Assembly: GCF_000428945.1 (NCBI RefSeq)
Contig: NZ_KE386822.1
Coordinates: forward strand, 247,457-311,456
Origin: Hamadaea tsunoensis DSM 44101
Lineage (GTDB): Bacteria > Actinomycetota > Actinomycetes > Mycobacteriales > Micromonosporaceae
Reading direction: 5' to 3'
Length of the DNA: 64,000 bases
The notes beneath the pieces are model-generated. The model was given only the letters and a program-made list of their open reading frames with translations. It was not told the origin of the DNA and searched no databases. The position numbers and the translations under genes were made by a program. Of this stretch, positions 56,606 through 64,000 are shown in pieces; the stretch's first letter is position 1, and every line of letters starts with the position of its first letter.

Positions 56606-57880
56606 GTGGATCGCAGGACCGCCCTCGGCCTCGCGCTCGCCGCCGGCGCGGCCACCGCCGGCATCTTCCCGGCCGCGGCCACCGCCAAGCCGAAACCCAA
56701 CCCGGGCCCCCGCGACATCCTCACCCGCCGCTGGACCAACGCTTCCGGCTTCGCCACGGGTACGCAGGCCGGCACCGTCGCGGCCGGCGACGCGCTCGCG
56801 ATCGGCGTACCGGCGGGGCAGATCGCGTACACGGACCCGACGACCGGCAGCAGCGGCACGTACGACTACGCGACCTGGACCTCGCCCGAAGTGCCGCTCG
56901 GTTTCACGGCCACCGAGGCGGTCGCCTCGTGGAACGCGTCCACACCGGACGGTACCTGGCTGCTGGCCGAGCTGCGGGGAGTCACGGCCGCCGGCACCAC
57001 CACCCGCTGGTACGCGATGGGCCGCTGGGCGTCGTCCGACACGGTCGTCCAGCGCACCTCGATCGGCGGCCAGTCCGACGCCGACGGCTCGATCGCGATC
57101 GACACGTTCCAGGCGGCCGCCGGCCACGGCCTGGTACGCGTACAGGTCCGCGTCACGCTCTACCGACCGGCCGGATCCGGGCTGACCCCGACGCTGCGCT
57201 CGGCCGGCTTCATGGCGTCCTCGTTGCCGGCGCCCGGTTCGGTGGTCGCCAGCACTCCGCAGCTGGCCCAGGGCGTGACCCTGGCCGTGCCGCAGTACTC
57301 GCAGGACATCCACGCCGGACAGTATCCGCAGTACAACGGCGGCGGCGAAGCGTGGTGCAGCCCGACGTCGACCTCGATGGCCGTCGCCTTCTGGGGTACC
57401 GGTCCCACCCCGGCCGACTACGCCTGGGTCGATCCCGCGTACGCGGACCCGTGGGTGGACTCCGCCGCCCGGGACTGCTACGACAAGAATTACAACGGCA
57501 CCGGCAACTGGCCCTTCAACACCGCGTACGCGGGCCGGTTCGGGCTCGACGCGTTCGTCACCCGGCTGCGCTCGCTCAACGAGGTCGAACAGTTCATCGC
57601 GGCCGGCGTACCGGTGGTGTGCTCGCTGTCGTTCCGCAAGGGCCAGATCCCGGGCCTGACCTACGGCACCAACGGCCACCTGCTGATGGTGGTCGGCTTC
57701 ACGGCGACCGGCCAGCCCGTCCTCAACGACCCGGCCACCGCCACCGACGCCGGCGTACGCAAAACGGTGGGGCGCGCGGAATTCGAAGCCGCCTGGCTCG
57801 ATTCGAGCGGGGGGACGGTCTACGTCATCCACTCGGCGGCGGTGGCCTTGCCGCCGTCCCCGACCCAGGCCAACTGGTAG
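56606..57880 (+). CDS. Tat-exported C39-family (papain-like) cysteine peptidase
   Basis: The 424-residue product starts at GTG with a twin-arginine-type leader (MDRRTALGLALAAGAATAGI). A beta-rich N-terminal domain follows (residues about 35-210; TWTSPEVPLGFTATEAVASW, RWYAMGRWASSDTV). The Peptidase_C39_2 domain has QYSQDIHAG, the catalytic Cys in GEAWCSPTSTSMA, His in YGTNGHLLMVVGFTATGQP and Asp in VLNDPATA. It probably cleaves peptides or wall peptides outside the cell. A ribosome site AAGGAG lies 10 bp upstream after the repeat arrays. A strong terminator follows. Confidence 0.88.
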   Translation: MDRRTALGLALAAGAATAGIFPAAATAKPKPNPGPRDILTRRWTNASGFATGTQAGTVAAGDALAIGVPAGQIAYTDPTTGSSGTYDYATWTSPEVPLGFTATEAVASWNASTPDGTWLLAELRGVTAAGTTTRWYAMGRWASSDTVVQRTSIGGQSDADGSIAIDTFQAAAGHGLVRVQVRVTLYRPAGSGLTPTLRSAGFMASSLPAPGSVVASTPQLAQGVTLAVPQYSQDIHAGQYPQYNGGGEAWCSPTSTSMAVAFWGTGPTPADYAWVDPAYADPWVDSAARDCYDKNYNGTGNWPFNTAYAGRFGLDAFVTRLRSLNEVEQFIAAGVPVVCSLSFRKGQIPGLTYGTNGHLLMVVGFTATGQPVLNDPATATDAGVRKTVGRAEFEAAWLDSSGGTVYVIHSAAVALPPSPTQANW

Positions 57881-57892
57881 ATCTGTCGCAGC

Positions 57893-57921
57893 GCGGCGCC
57901 GGTCAGCGTGACCGGCGCCGC
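57893..57921. terminator. 13-bp stem hairpin after the C39 peptidase gene
   Basis: GCGGCGCCGGTCA (57893-57905) pairs perfectly with TGACCGGCGCCGC (57909-57921) around a 3-nt loop. It lies between convergent genes. Confidence 0.85.
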
Positions 57922-57931
57922 GGTTCTGCGG

Positions 57932-57976
57932 TTCCGCCGGTCACAAGATGCCGCCGGTCAGGATGCCGCCGGTCAG
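57932..57976. repeat. 15-bp tandem repeat with duplicated stop codon
   Basis: GATGCCGCCGGTCAG occurs at 57947 and 57962, with a degenerate unit before (57932). The 57962 copy holds the stop TCA (57973-57975) of the reverse-strand dehydrogenase. Confidence 0.8.
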
Positions 57977-59019
57977 AAGGTGAGGACGACCTTGATGTCG
58001 TCGGGTTCCGGCTTGAGCGCCGTTGCGTAATCCTCCAGTTGCACCCGTCTGGTGATGAGGCTGCCGAGCCAGGCCGGGTCCGCCGCCGCGAGTGCTCGCT
58101 CCGCGTCCGCGTAGTGCTTGAGGTTGGCGTTGACCGAGCCGATCACCACGTCGTTCTCCAGGACGATGTCGCGGTTGGCGCCGCCGACGTCGACATGGAT
58201 CTTGCGGCCCGCCGTCGACACGCCGGTCAGGCAGACGATCCCGTACTCGGCGTTGTGCGCGAGGGCGTCCGCGATCACCTCCGGCACGCCGGTCGCCTCG
58301 ATGACGATGTCGGGGCGCAGGCGCTCGCCGACCTCGCGCGCGCTCTCGCTGTGGTAGGTCGCGCCGAGCGCGGCCACCGCGGCCGGCTTCGGGCCCGCGT
58401 CCACCCGGTCCAGAACATGAACTTCCAGCCCTCGTTGTACGCCGAGCAGCGCCGCCAGCATCCCGATCGGTCCCGCCCCGGTGACCAGTACGCGTTGCGG
58501 CTCGAACCACGACCGCTTGCCGACGTGTTCGATCTGGTCCCACGCCTTGGCCACGACCGAGGCGGGTTCCATGAGAACACCGAGTTCGCCCAGGCGCTTG
58601 TCGATCTTGACGGCGTACGCGGTCTCGACGGTCCACAGTTCGCTGGCGTACCCGTCGATCTCCTTGATGCCGCGTTCGGTGTATTTTCCGTTGCGGCACA
58701 TGTCGAATTCTCCCCGTGCGCACGCTCCACAGGGGACGGGGTCAGGCCGGCGTACCACCCCGGCGACGAGGTCGCCCTCGGCGAAGCCGCTGCCGGCCGG
58801 GGCGGTGCGTACGCGGCCCAGCGACTCGTGCCCGAGGACGAGCCGGTCGGCACCGGGCGGGGCCCAGCCGTACTCGCCGTCGGCGATCTCGCGGTCGGTG
58901 CCGCAGACGCCCAGCGCCACCGCCTCGACGAGCAGTTCCCCGGCGGCCGGTACGGGATCGGGGCGGTCCTCGACCCGGGCCGATCCCGCCGTGAGTGGCA
59001 GCACCGTCAGCGCCTTCAT
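57973..59019 (-). CDS. glucose-dehydrogenase-like zinc MDR alcohol dehydrogenase
   Basis: The 348-residue protein has the zinc-MDR pattern: AVALGVCGTDREIADGEYGW, VLGHESLGRV (GHE), PVPCGACARGEFDMC (structural-zinc cysteines), a Rossmann VLVTGAGPIGMLAALLGVQR, and the C-terminal ENDVVIGSVNANLKHY. This matches glucose/galactose 1-dehydrogenases of the archaeal type. It oxidises an aldose with NAD(P). It lies just downstream of the NDH-2-like gene and may share a transcript, which would give a sugar-to-quinone electron route (inference). Confidence 0.85.
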   Translation of the reverse strand: MKALTVLPLTAGSARVEDRPDPVPAAGELLVEAVALGVCGTDREIADGEYGWAPPGADRLVLGHESLGRVRTAPAGSGFAEGDLVAGVVRRPDPVPCGACARGEFDMCRNGKYTERGIKEIDGYASELWTVETAYAVKIDKRLGELGVLMEPASVVAKAWDQIEHVGKRSWFEPQRVLVTGAGPIGMLAALLGVQRGLEVHVLDRVDAGPKPAAVAALGATYHSESAREVGERLRPDIVIEATGVPEVIADALAHNAEYGIVCLTGVSTAGRKIHVDVGGANRDIVLENDVVIGSVNANLKHYADAERALAAADPAWLGSLITRRVQLEDYATALKPEPDDIKVVLTF

Positions 59020-59064
59020 GCAGACCCCGCTTTCCTCAGGACTCTCTTTTCAGGAGGACTCTCT

Positions 59065-60369
59065 TCAGGACGTGCGTGTGCGTACAAGTTCGGGTGTCGC
59101 CGTATCGAGCGGGACGGCGCCGCCGGGCACCAGGCCGAGCGAGACGGTGTGGCGCAGGCCCACCGCGGAGAACGCCCAGTCGGCGGCGGTCCGTACGCGG
59201 TTGGCCGGCAGGGCGAGCAGGTGGTAGCCGCGGGTGACGGCCCTGGCGAGCGGGCCGCCGAGCGGGATGTGCAGCGGGTTGGCGGCCGCTTCCCAGCCGC
59301 CGAGGTCGACCGTGAAGCCGAGGTCGCGGTGCCGGTAGCCGGCGCGGCCGCCGGTCCAGCCGAGCGACGCCGCGACGTTGCGGGCGGCGAGGACACCCTG
59401 GCGCTGGGCGTGCTGCGCGGTCATCGCGGTGACCTCGCCGGGGCGGGTGACGTCCGGGACGGCGGCCGCGTCGCCACACGCGATGATCTCGGGGTGGCCG
59501 GGCACGGTCAGGAACTCGTCCACGACCAGGCGCCCCTGGCGCACTTCCAGGCCGGTCGACTCCACCAACGGGTCCGGCCGTACGCCGACGCACCAGATGA
59601 GCGAGCGGGTGGCGACGAACTCGCCGGTGCTCAGCCGGACGCCGTCGGCGGTGGCCTCGGCGACCGACGTGCCGAGCAGCAGCCGCAGTCCCCGGCGGCG
59701 CAGGACCCGGTCCGCCGTACGCGACAGCCGCTCGTCCAGCCCCGGCAGCACCCGGTCGGCGGTGTCGACGAGCAGCCAGCGCGGCTCGGGCAGGTCCGGG
59801 AACTGTTTCGCGAGGGCCTTCGTGAGCAGCTGCCCCTGGGCCGCGACCTCGGTGCCGGTGTAGCCCGCGCCGACCACGACGAACGTGCAGCGGGCCAGCC
59901 GTTCGTCCGGGTCGTCGGCGGCGTCGGCCAGTTCCAGCTGGCGGATCATGTGGTCGCGCAGGTAGAGGGCCTCCGGCAGGCCGCGGAACCCGTGCGCGTG
60001 CTCGGCGACGCCGGGGATCGGCAGCAGCTTGTTCACGCTGCCCGCGGCCAGGATCAGCCGGTCGTACGCGACGCGCCGGCGCGTACCTTCGGGGTTGACG
60101 TAGTGCACGGTGTGGCCGTCGATGTCCACCTCGTCGACGTCACCGAGGACGAGGCGTACGCGTCGCAGCGTCTTCGCCAGTGGCAGGGCGACCTGGCGCG
60201 GATCGAGGACCCCGCCGGCCACCTCGGGCAGCAGCGGCAGATAGAGGAAGTAGTCGGTCGGGTTGACCAGAACGATCTCGACCCGGTCCCGCGCCAGCCG
60301 GGAGAGTGTGCGGGCCGCGTGGAACCCCGCGAACCCTCCACCCACGATGACGACCCGCGGCCTGCCCAT
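59065..60369 (-). CDS. NDH-2-like NADH:quinone oxidoreductase (FAD-dependent)
   Basis: The 434-residue protein has two dinucleotide folds: FAD motif VVIVGGGFAGFHAARTL at the N-terminus and NAD motif CTFVVVGAGYTGTEVAAQGQ in the middle. NPTDYFLYLPLLPEVAGG and IIACGDAAAVPDV are typical of type II NADH dehydrogenases. The C-terminal hydrophobic/amphipathic region (RGYHLLALPANRVRTAADWA) could bind the membrane. It should oxidise NADH and reduce quinone without pumping protons. The ATG at 60369 with GGGAGG upstream is preferred over a GTG two codons earlier. Its stop (59065) borders a 14-15-bp CTCTTCAGGA repeat (59036-59070). Confidence 0.85.
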   Translation of the reverse strand: MGRPRVVIVGGGFAGFHAARTLSRLARDRVEIVLVNPTDYFLYLPLLPEVAGGVLDPRQVALPLAKTLRRVRLVLGDVDEVDIDGHTVHYVNPEGTRRRVAYDRLILAAGSVNKLLPIPGVAEHAHGFRGLPEALYLRDHMIRQLELADAADDPDERLARCTFVVVGAGYTGTEVAAQGQLLTKALAKQFPDLPEPRWLLVDTADRVLPGLDERLSRTADRVLRRRGLRLLLGTSVAEATADGVRLSTGEFVATRSLIWCVGVRPDPLVESTGLEVRQGRLVVDEFLTVPGHPEIIACGDAAAVPDVTRPGEVTAMTAQHAQRQGVLAARNVAASLGWTGGRAGYRHRDLGFTVDLGGWEAAANPLHIPLGGPLARAVTRGYHLLALPANRVRTAADWAFSAVGLRHTVSLGLVPGGAVPLDTATPELVRTRTS

Positions 60370-60467
60370 CCGCACCTCCCGAGTGTGCCTGAGGACGGCG
60401 CTTACCCGGGCGGGAATGGACGAAACCCGTGCCGCGGGCCGGCCGGGAGAACCCGGCGCTCCCGCCC

Positions 60468-60507
60468 GTCAGGCAGCCTGCTCGCTGGTCAGGCAGCCTG
60501 CTCGCTG
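60468..60507. repeat. 20-bp exact duplication of the STAS gene end
   Basis: GTCAGGCAGCCTGCTCGCTG is present at 60468-60487 and 60488-60507. The second copy is the end of the STAS coding region with its stop TCA (60489-60491); the first repeats it beyond the gene. Confidence 0.9.
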
Positions 60508-60806
60508 GTGAGGTAGTCGTAGAGGCCGACCGTGCGCAGGACGCGTTCGATACGCGGACTGAAGTTGGTGACGGCGAAGTCGACCTGCGCCTCGACGGCG
60601 GCCTCTTTGGAGCGCAGCAGCGCGCGCAGCCCGGACGAGTCGAGGAACTCCACAGAGGAGAGATCCGCGTGCAGCCGCTTGAGCGAGGTGGCCCGGATCG
60701 CCTCCGCGAGCCACTGCTCGACGTCGTCGGCGGTCGACATGTCGATCTCACCGGCGAGCGCGACGACGCACACGTCATCGACGATGTGGGTCTCCTGGGT
60801 TGCCAT
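60489..60806 (-). CDS. STAS-domain anti-sigma-factor antagonist
   Basis: The 105-residue protein has the SpoIIAA/RsbV STAS pattern: VVALAGEIDMSTADDVEQWL, LHADLSSVEFLDSSGLRALL with the phospho-acceptor Ser, and IERVLRTVGLYDYL. It should bind an anti-sigma kinase when unphosphorylated. GAAAGGAGGGCGGC precedes the ATG at 60806. The SpoIIE-type phosphatase encoded just upstream is the likely activator that removes phosphate from this Ser (inference). Confidence 0.9.
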   Translation of the reverse strand: MATQETHIVDDVCVVALAGEIDMSTADDVEQWLAEAIRATSLKRLHADLSSVEFLDSSGLRALLRSKEAAVEAQVDFAVTNFSPRIERVLRTVGLYDYLTSEQAA

Positions 60807-60901
60807 GCCGCCCTCCTTTCCGAGAGAGCTTAAGCCCTGCCGTCCCCACGAGTGAGGATCTGCCATCCGGACGGGACCTGCCTCGCCGACGGGGGGACCG
60901 C

Positions 60902-62731
60902 TCACGCGGCGGGCCGGGCATCGTTGCGCAGGGCGACGATCGTGATGTCGTCGCGGGGCTCTTCGGCCGCGTAGTCCAGCGCCAGCGTGGCGAGGCCCTG
61001 CGCGATCACGTCGGCCGGATGGGCGGCCAGCTGGGCGGCCGACTCGCAGACCCCTTCCAGGCCGAAGAACTCGTCGCCGTCGCGGCGCTCGGTCACGCCG
61101 TCGGTGAACATGATCAGCGAATCGCCCGGCCGGAGCAGCACCGTCTCCGGTACGCAGTGCACCCGCGGCAGGACGCCGAGCGCCGTGCCCCAGACGCCGA
61201 CGGGCTGGACTTCGCCGTGCCGGCGTACGAGGACGGGCTGGTCGTGGCCGGCCAGGTAGACGGTCACCGGCAGGGCGTCGCCGACCGTCGGGGCCTGGAC
61301 GTGGGCCAGGGCCATCGTGCAGTAGCGCTGGCAGCGGCTGCGGATCGTCTCGTTGAGCGCGTCGAGCGCCTCGGTGACCGGTTTGCCCTCTATGAGGAGG
61401 ACACGCAGGACTTCCCGGACGATGCCCGTCACGGTGGCGGCCTGCACGCCCTTGCCCGCCACGTCGCCGATGACCGCGACGCAGTCGCCGCCGGGCAGCG
61501 TGATCAGGTCGTACATGTCGCCGCCGACCTGGTTGTACTGCCCCGCGGGCAGGTAGCTGGTGCCGATGCCGAGCCCCGCCACCACCGGCAGCGTCGGCGG
61601 CAGCAGCGCCTGCTGCAGCGTGTGGGAGATGTGCCGGCGCTCGTCGTGCACGCGCGCGTTGTCGAGCGCCGCCGCGCCGCGCCGCGCCACCTCCTCCGCG
61701 ATGCTCACGCTCTCCGCGTCGGCGATGCCCGGACCACCGAGCGCGAGCGCCCCCACACGCTGCCCGTGCGCGCGCATCGGGATGACCAGGCAATCGGGTA
61801 CGCCGGTGACGACCGCTCCGGTCGCGTCCAGCACGGTGTCCAGCATCTGCCTGCTGTTGAGCCGCTTGCCGAAGGCGTGCTGCGGGGAGAGCATGTTCGC
61901 CGCCGCGGCCTCGTCCGTGTGCGCCACCGTGGCGATCCGGGGTACGCCCTTGCCGTCCAGCGTGTACAGCGCGCACCACTCGACCAGCCGGGGTACGACG
62001 AGCCGGGGGATCAGCGCCTCGGTCAGCTGGGTGTCGATCGAGTGCGCGAGCAGGTCGCCGACTTCCAGCAGATAGGTCAGCCAGGACTGGCGGCGCAGGT
62101 CGGCCTGGCGCAGCCGCTCGTACTCGAGGGCCGTGGCCAGGCGCTGGGCGGTGAGCCGGACCGGTGCGCTCGTATCGATGCCGCCTGTGCCCGTGCCGGC
62201 TGCATCAGCCCGGGTTGCATCAGCCCCAGTTGGATCAGTCCCAGCTGGATCAGTCCCAGTTGCATCAGCCGCGGCTGCACCAGTCCCCGTTGCATCGGGC
62301 TGCGCCCCGGCCGGTCCTGTCGCGGGCATCCGCAGGACGCCGGTCCACGGCACGGTCAGCGCCAGCGGGGTCTCGGCGACCGGCTTGCCGCTCACCGTCG
62401 CGGGGCGACCGGCCGTCGCGATCGTGGTCGGGCCGCGCCCGTCGTCGCGGTCGACCACGGCGCTGACCCAGGTGCCCGTGTACCGGCCCAGCGCCGCCAG
62501 CAGCTGGGTGGCGAAGGCGGGGATCGGCCGGCCGGTGCCGTCCGGCGACGGCACGGCCAGGATCTCCTCGATCGCGATCAGCCGGCGCTCGGGCCCGTAC
62601 GGCTCGGCGCCCCGCCCGGACCCGCCGGGCGGCGGGGTTGTCGGCGGTGTTGAGGGCACCGCTGACGGCACCGCTGACGGCACCGCCGGCGACACGGCGG
62701 GGACGAGGATGTCGGAGGATCGGCTCGGCAC
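60902..62731 (-). CDS. GAF-linked SpoIIE-family serine phosphatase
   Basis: The protein of about 609 residues has an N-terminal region with ATGTDPAGTDP-type repeats (from 15-bp DNA repeats), a GAF-like domain (ATALEYERLRQADLRRQSWL, LEWCALYTL-type VPRLVEWCALYTLDGKG, CLVIPMRAHGQRVGALALGG) and a C-terminal PP2C/SpoIIE domain (YNQVGGDMYDLI, VAVIGDVAGKGVQAATV, LIMFTDGVTERRDGDEFFG, EEPRDDITIVAL). It probably dephosphorylates STAS proteins in a stress-response switch. The GTG at 62731 is a weak guess; the frame continues far upstream without a clear ribosome site. Confidence 0.82.
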   Translation of the reverse strand: MPSRSSDILVPAVSPAVPSAVPSAVPSTPPTTPPPGGSGRGAEPYGPERRLIAIEEILAVPSPDGTGRPIPAFATQLLAALGRYTGTWVSAVVDRDDGRGPTTIATAGRPATVSGKPVAETPLALTVPWTGVLRMPATGPAGAQPDATGTGAAAADATGTDPAGTDPTGADATRADAAGTGTGGIDTSAPVRLTAQRLATALEYERLRQADLRRQSWLTYLLEVGDLLAHSIDTQLTEALIPRLVVPRLVEWCALYTLDGKGVPRIATVAHTDEAAAANMLSPQHAFGKRLNSRQMLDTVLDATGAVVTGVPDCLVIPMRAHGQRVGALALGGPGIADAESVSIAEEVARRGAAALDNARVHDERRHISHTLQQALLPPTLPVVAGLGIGTSYLPAGQYNQVGGDMYDLITLPGGDCVAVIGDVAGKGVQAATVTGIVREVLRVLLIEGKPVTEALDALNETIRSRCQRYCTMALAHVQAPTVGDALPVTVYLAGHDQPVLVRRHGEVQPVGVWGTALGVLPRVHCVPETVLLRPGDSLIMFTDGVTERRDGDEFFGLEGVCESAAQLAAHPADVIAQGLATLALDYAAEEPRDDITIVALRNDARPAA

Positions 62732-62918
62732 GCGTCTAGTCTTGCCCGAAAGGCCGATCGGGGCCAGCCGATCACCGCGCGCATGCCGTCTGACCGTATG
62801 CGCGGTTGTGGACGGCTGCGTTCTTGTGGACGGCTGCGCACTTCTGGACGACCATGAAGGCGTACCCCGTACGCGACCGCGCGTAGCGACCCCGGCCCCG
62901 ACAGTAGGACAAAACCTC

Positions 62919-64000
62919 ATGACTGTGCAGGAAAAGGCCGAAATCCGGACCGACGACGAAGCCTGGCGTGAGATCCACCATGCCTTGCGCGAGGTGCACG
63001 CCGGGAACTTCGACGTACGCCTCACCCGCGGCGCCGGGCATCAGGCGGACGTCGCCGACGCGTTCAACGACGTGCTGGCCCTGCTCGGCCGCCGCAACCG
63101 GGAACTGATCCGCATCTCGCGGGTGGTCGGCCGGGAAGGCCGCGTGACCGAGCGACTGGACGCCGACGCGTACGAGGGGCAGTGGGGCGACGGGATCGAG
63201 GCGATCAACAACCTGATCGACGACCTGGGCCGGCCGACCACGGAGATCGCCCGGGTGATCGTGGCGGTGGCCGAGGGCGACCTCTCGCAGCAGATGGCGC
63301 TCGACATCGACGGGCGGCCGCTGCGCGGCGAGTTCCAGACCATCGGCCGCACGGTGAACAAGATGGTCGACCAGCTGTCGTCGTTCGCGGCCGAGGTGAC
63401 CCGCGTGGCGCGCGAGGTCGGCACGGAGGGCAAGCTCGGCGGCCAGGCGGACGTGGCGGGGGTCGCCGGCACCTGGCGCGACCTGACCGACAACGTGAAC
63501 CTGATGGCCTCCAACCTGACCAACCAGGTGCGGTCGATCTCCCAGGTGACCACGGCCATCGCGCAGGGCGACCTGTCGCAGAAGGTGACCATCGCGGCCA
63601 AGGGCGAGGTCGCCGACCTGGCCGAGACGATCAATACGCTGATCAACACGCTGCGGGTCTTCGCCGAGCAGGTCACCCGGGTGGCCCGCGAGGTGGGCAC
63701 GGAAGGCAAGCTCGGCGGCCAGGCGCAGATCCCCGACGTGGCCGGGACGTGGACGGACCTGACCGACGCCGTGAACTACATGGCGTCCAACCTGACCGCC
63801 CAGGTGCGCAACATCGCCCAGGTGGCGACGGCGGTGGCGAAGGGCGACCTGTCGCAGAAGATCACGGTCGCCGCGCAGGGCGAGATCCTGGAGCTGAAGA
63901 ACACCGTCAACACGATGGTGGACCAGTTGTCGTCGTTCGCCGACGAGGTCACGCGCGTCGCGCGCGAGGTCGGTTCGGAGGGCAAGCTCGGTGGTCAGGC
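62919..64000 (+). CDS. HAMP-repeat sensor (hybrid histidine kinase type), N-terminal part
   Basis: From ATG 62919 an open frame runs to the right edge (360 codons, no stop). After a short N-terminal region ([20 protein letters not shown]) it repeats HAMP-type modules about every 90 residues: [60 protein letters not shown], then [20 protein letters not shown] and [20 protein letters not shown]. Poly-HAMP arrays of this kind precede GAF/kinase/receiver domains in soluble hybrid kinases. It has no membrane segment. The kinase part lies outside the window. It is divergent from the SpoIIE phosphatase gene. Confidence 0.88.
   Translation, partial: MTVQEKAEIRTDDEAWREIHHALREVHAGNFDVRLTRGAGHQADVADAFNDVLALLGRRNRELIRISRVVGREGRVTERLDADAYEGQWGDGIEAINNLIDDLGRPTTEIARVIVAVAEGDLSQQMALDIDGRPLRGEFQTIGRTVNKMVDQLSSFAAEVTRVAREVGTEGKLGGQADVAGVAGTWRDLTDNVNLMASNLTNQVRSISQVTTAIAQGDLSQKVTIAAKGEVADLAETINTLINTLRVFAEQVTRVAREVGTEGKLGGQAQIPDVAGTWTDLTDAVNYMASNLTAQVRNIAQVATAVAKGDLSQKITVAAQGEILELKNTVNTMVDQLSSFADEVTRVAREVGSEGKLGGQ

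Noticed and set aside
56929..60516. A very long forward open frame of about 1195 codons
   Set aside because: It is antisense to well-supported genes (dehydrogenase, NDH-2, STAS) and overlaps the C39 peptidase in another frame; high GC makes such shadow frames common.
62172..62301. Separate gene or operator array inside the SpoIIE phosphatase
   Set aside because: The 15-bp repeats are in frame in the phosphatase and encode an Ala/Gly/Thr/Asp linker.
1..64000. tRNA, rRNA, prophage, plasmid origin or insertion sequence
   Set aside because: None seen by reading: no transposase or integrase motif, no phage structural gene and no obvious tRNA cloverleaf; a tRNAscan and ISfinder search would settle this.

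Overview
This window comes from a high-GC actinomycete chromosome. Its codon use is strongly G/C-ending and GTG starts are frequent. It encodes secreted Tat/Sec enzymes, an ECF sigma/anti-sigma-like pair, SpoIIE/STAS regulators, NarL-type two-component pairs and an HNH/DUF222 protein. The recurrent word CGTACG inside genes and the gene content suggest a member of the Micromonosporaceae (Actinoplanes/Micromonospora type); that placement is inference. I saw no rRNA, tRNA, CRISPR array, prophage or transposase.

Layout. 1-3.8 kb: a sugar locus with a SIS-domain protein (edge-truncated), a GH4 glycosidase, a divergent DeoR regulator with shared operator words, and a secreted GH114 galactosaminidase. 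4.2-9.7 kb: a Ca2+/H+ antiporter, DNA polymerase IV under a LexA-like box, a methyltransferase and a two-component pair. 9.7-16.3 kb: two divergent arms (HAD and CDP-alcohol transferase; dehydrogenase, PTPS-like protein, glycosyltransferase and a flippase-phosphatase fusion) that look like one envelope-polymer or glycolipid pathway. 16.3-19.7 kb: a sigma-region-2-only protein, a GAF-GGDEF cyclase and a FIST sensor. 19.8-30.3 kb: SDR, ornithine-cyclodeaminase-like protein, P450, small membrane proteins, a VOC protein, a degenerate NRPS-like protein, a two-component pair and a methyltransferase. 30.4-34.0 kb: a cobalamin-controlled locus with two divergent cobalamin riboswitches driving secreted alpha/alpha-barrel proteins and a DUF4430-like protein, which together resemble the two domains of animal transcobalamin/intrinsic factor. 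34-43.9 kb: a third two-component pair, YihY/BrkB, hemerythrin, GPP34, a secreted dioxygenase-CBM protein, AraC, a hydrolase and DUF72. 44-48.5 kb: a secreted isoamylase with CTTGCAG operators and an HNH/DUF222 protein. 49.2-54.0 kb: an ornithine-cyclodeaminase-like/IclR/amidohydrolase/M19-like catabolic island. 54.2-57.9 kb: anti-sigma-like and ECF sigma genes and a Tat-exported C39 peptidase. 58-64 kb: a sugar dehydrogenase, an NDH-2-like enzyme, STAS, SpoIIE phosphatase and a HAMP-array sensor cut by the window edge.

The most unusual feature at sequence scale is the number of short tandem repeats (units of 12-20 bp). Many begin inside the last codons of a gene, carry extra copies of its stop codon downstream, or span the stop/start junction of neighbouring genes. 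There are also two families of long intergenic perfect palindromes, each present twice.
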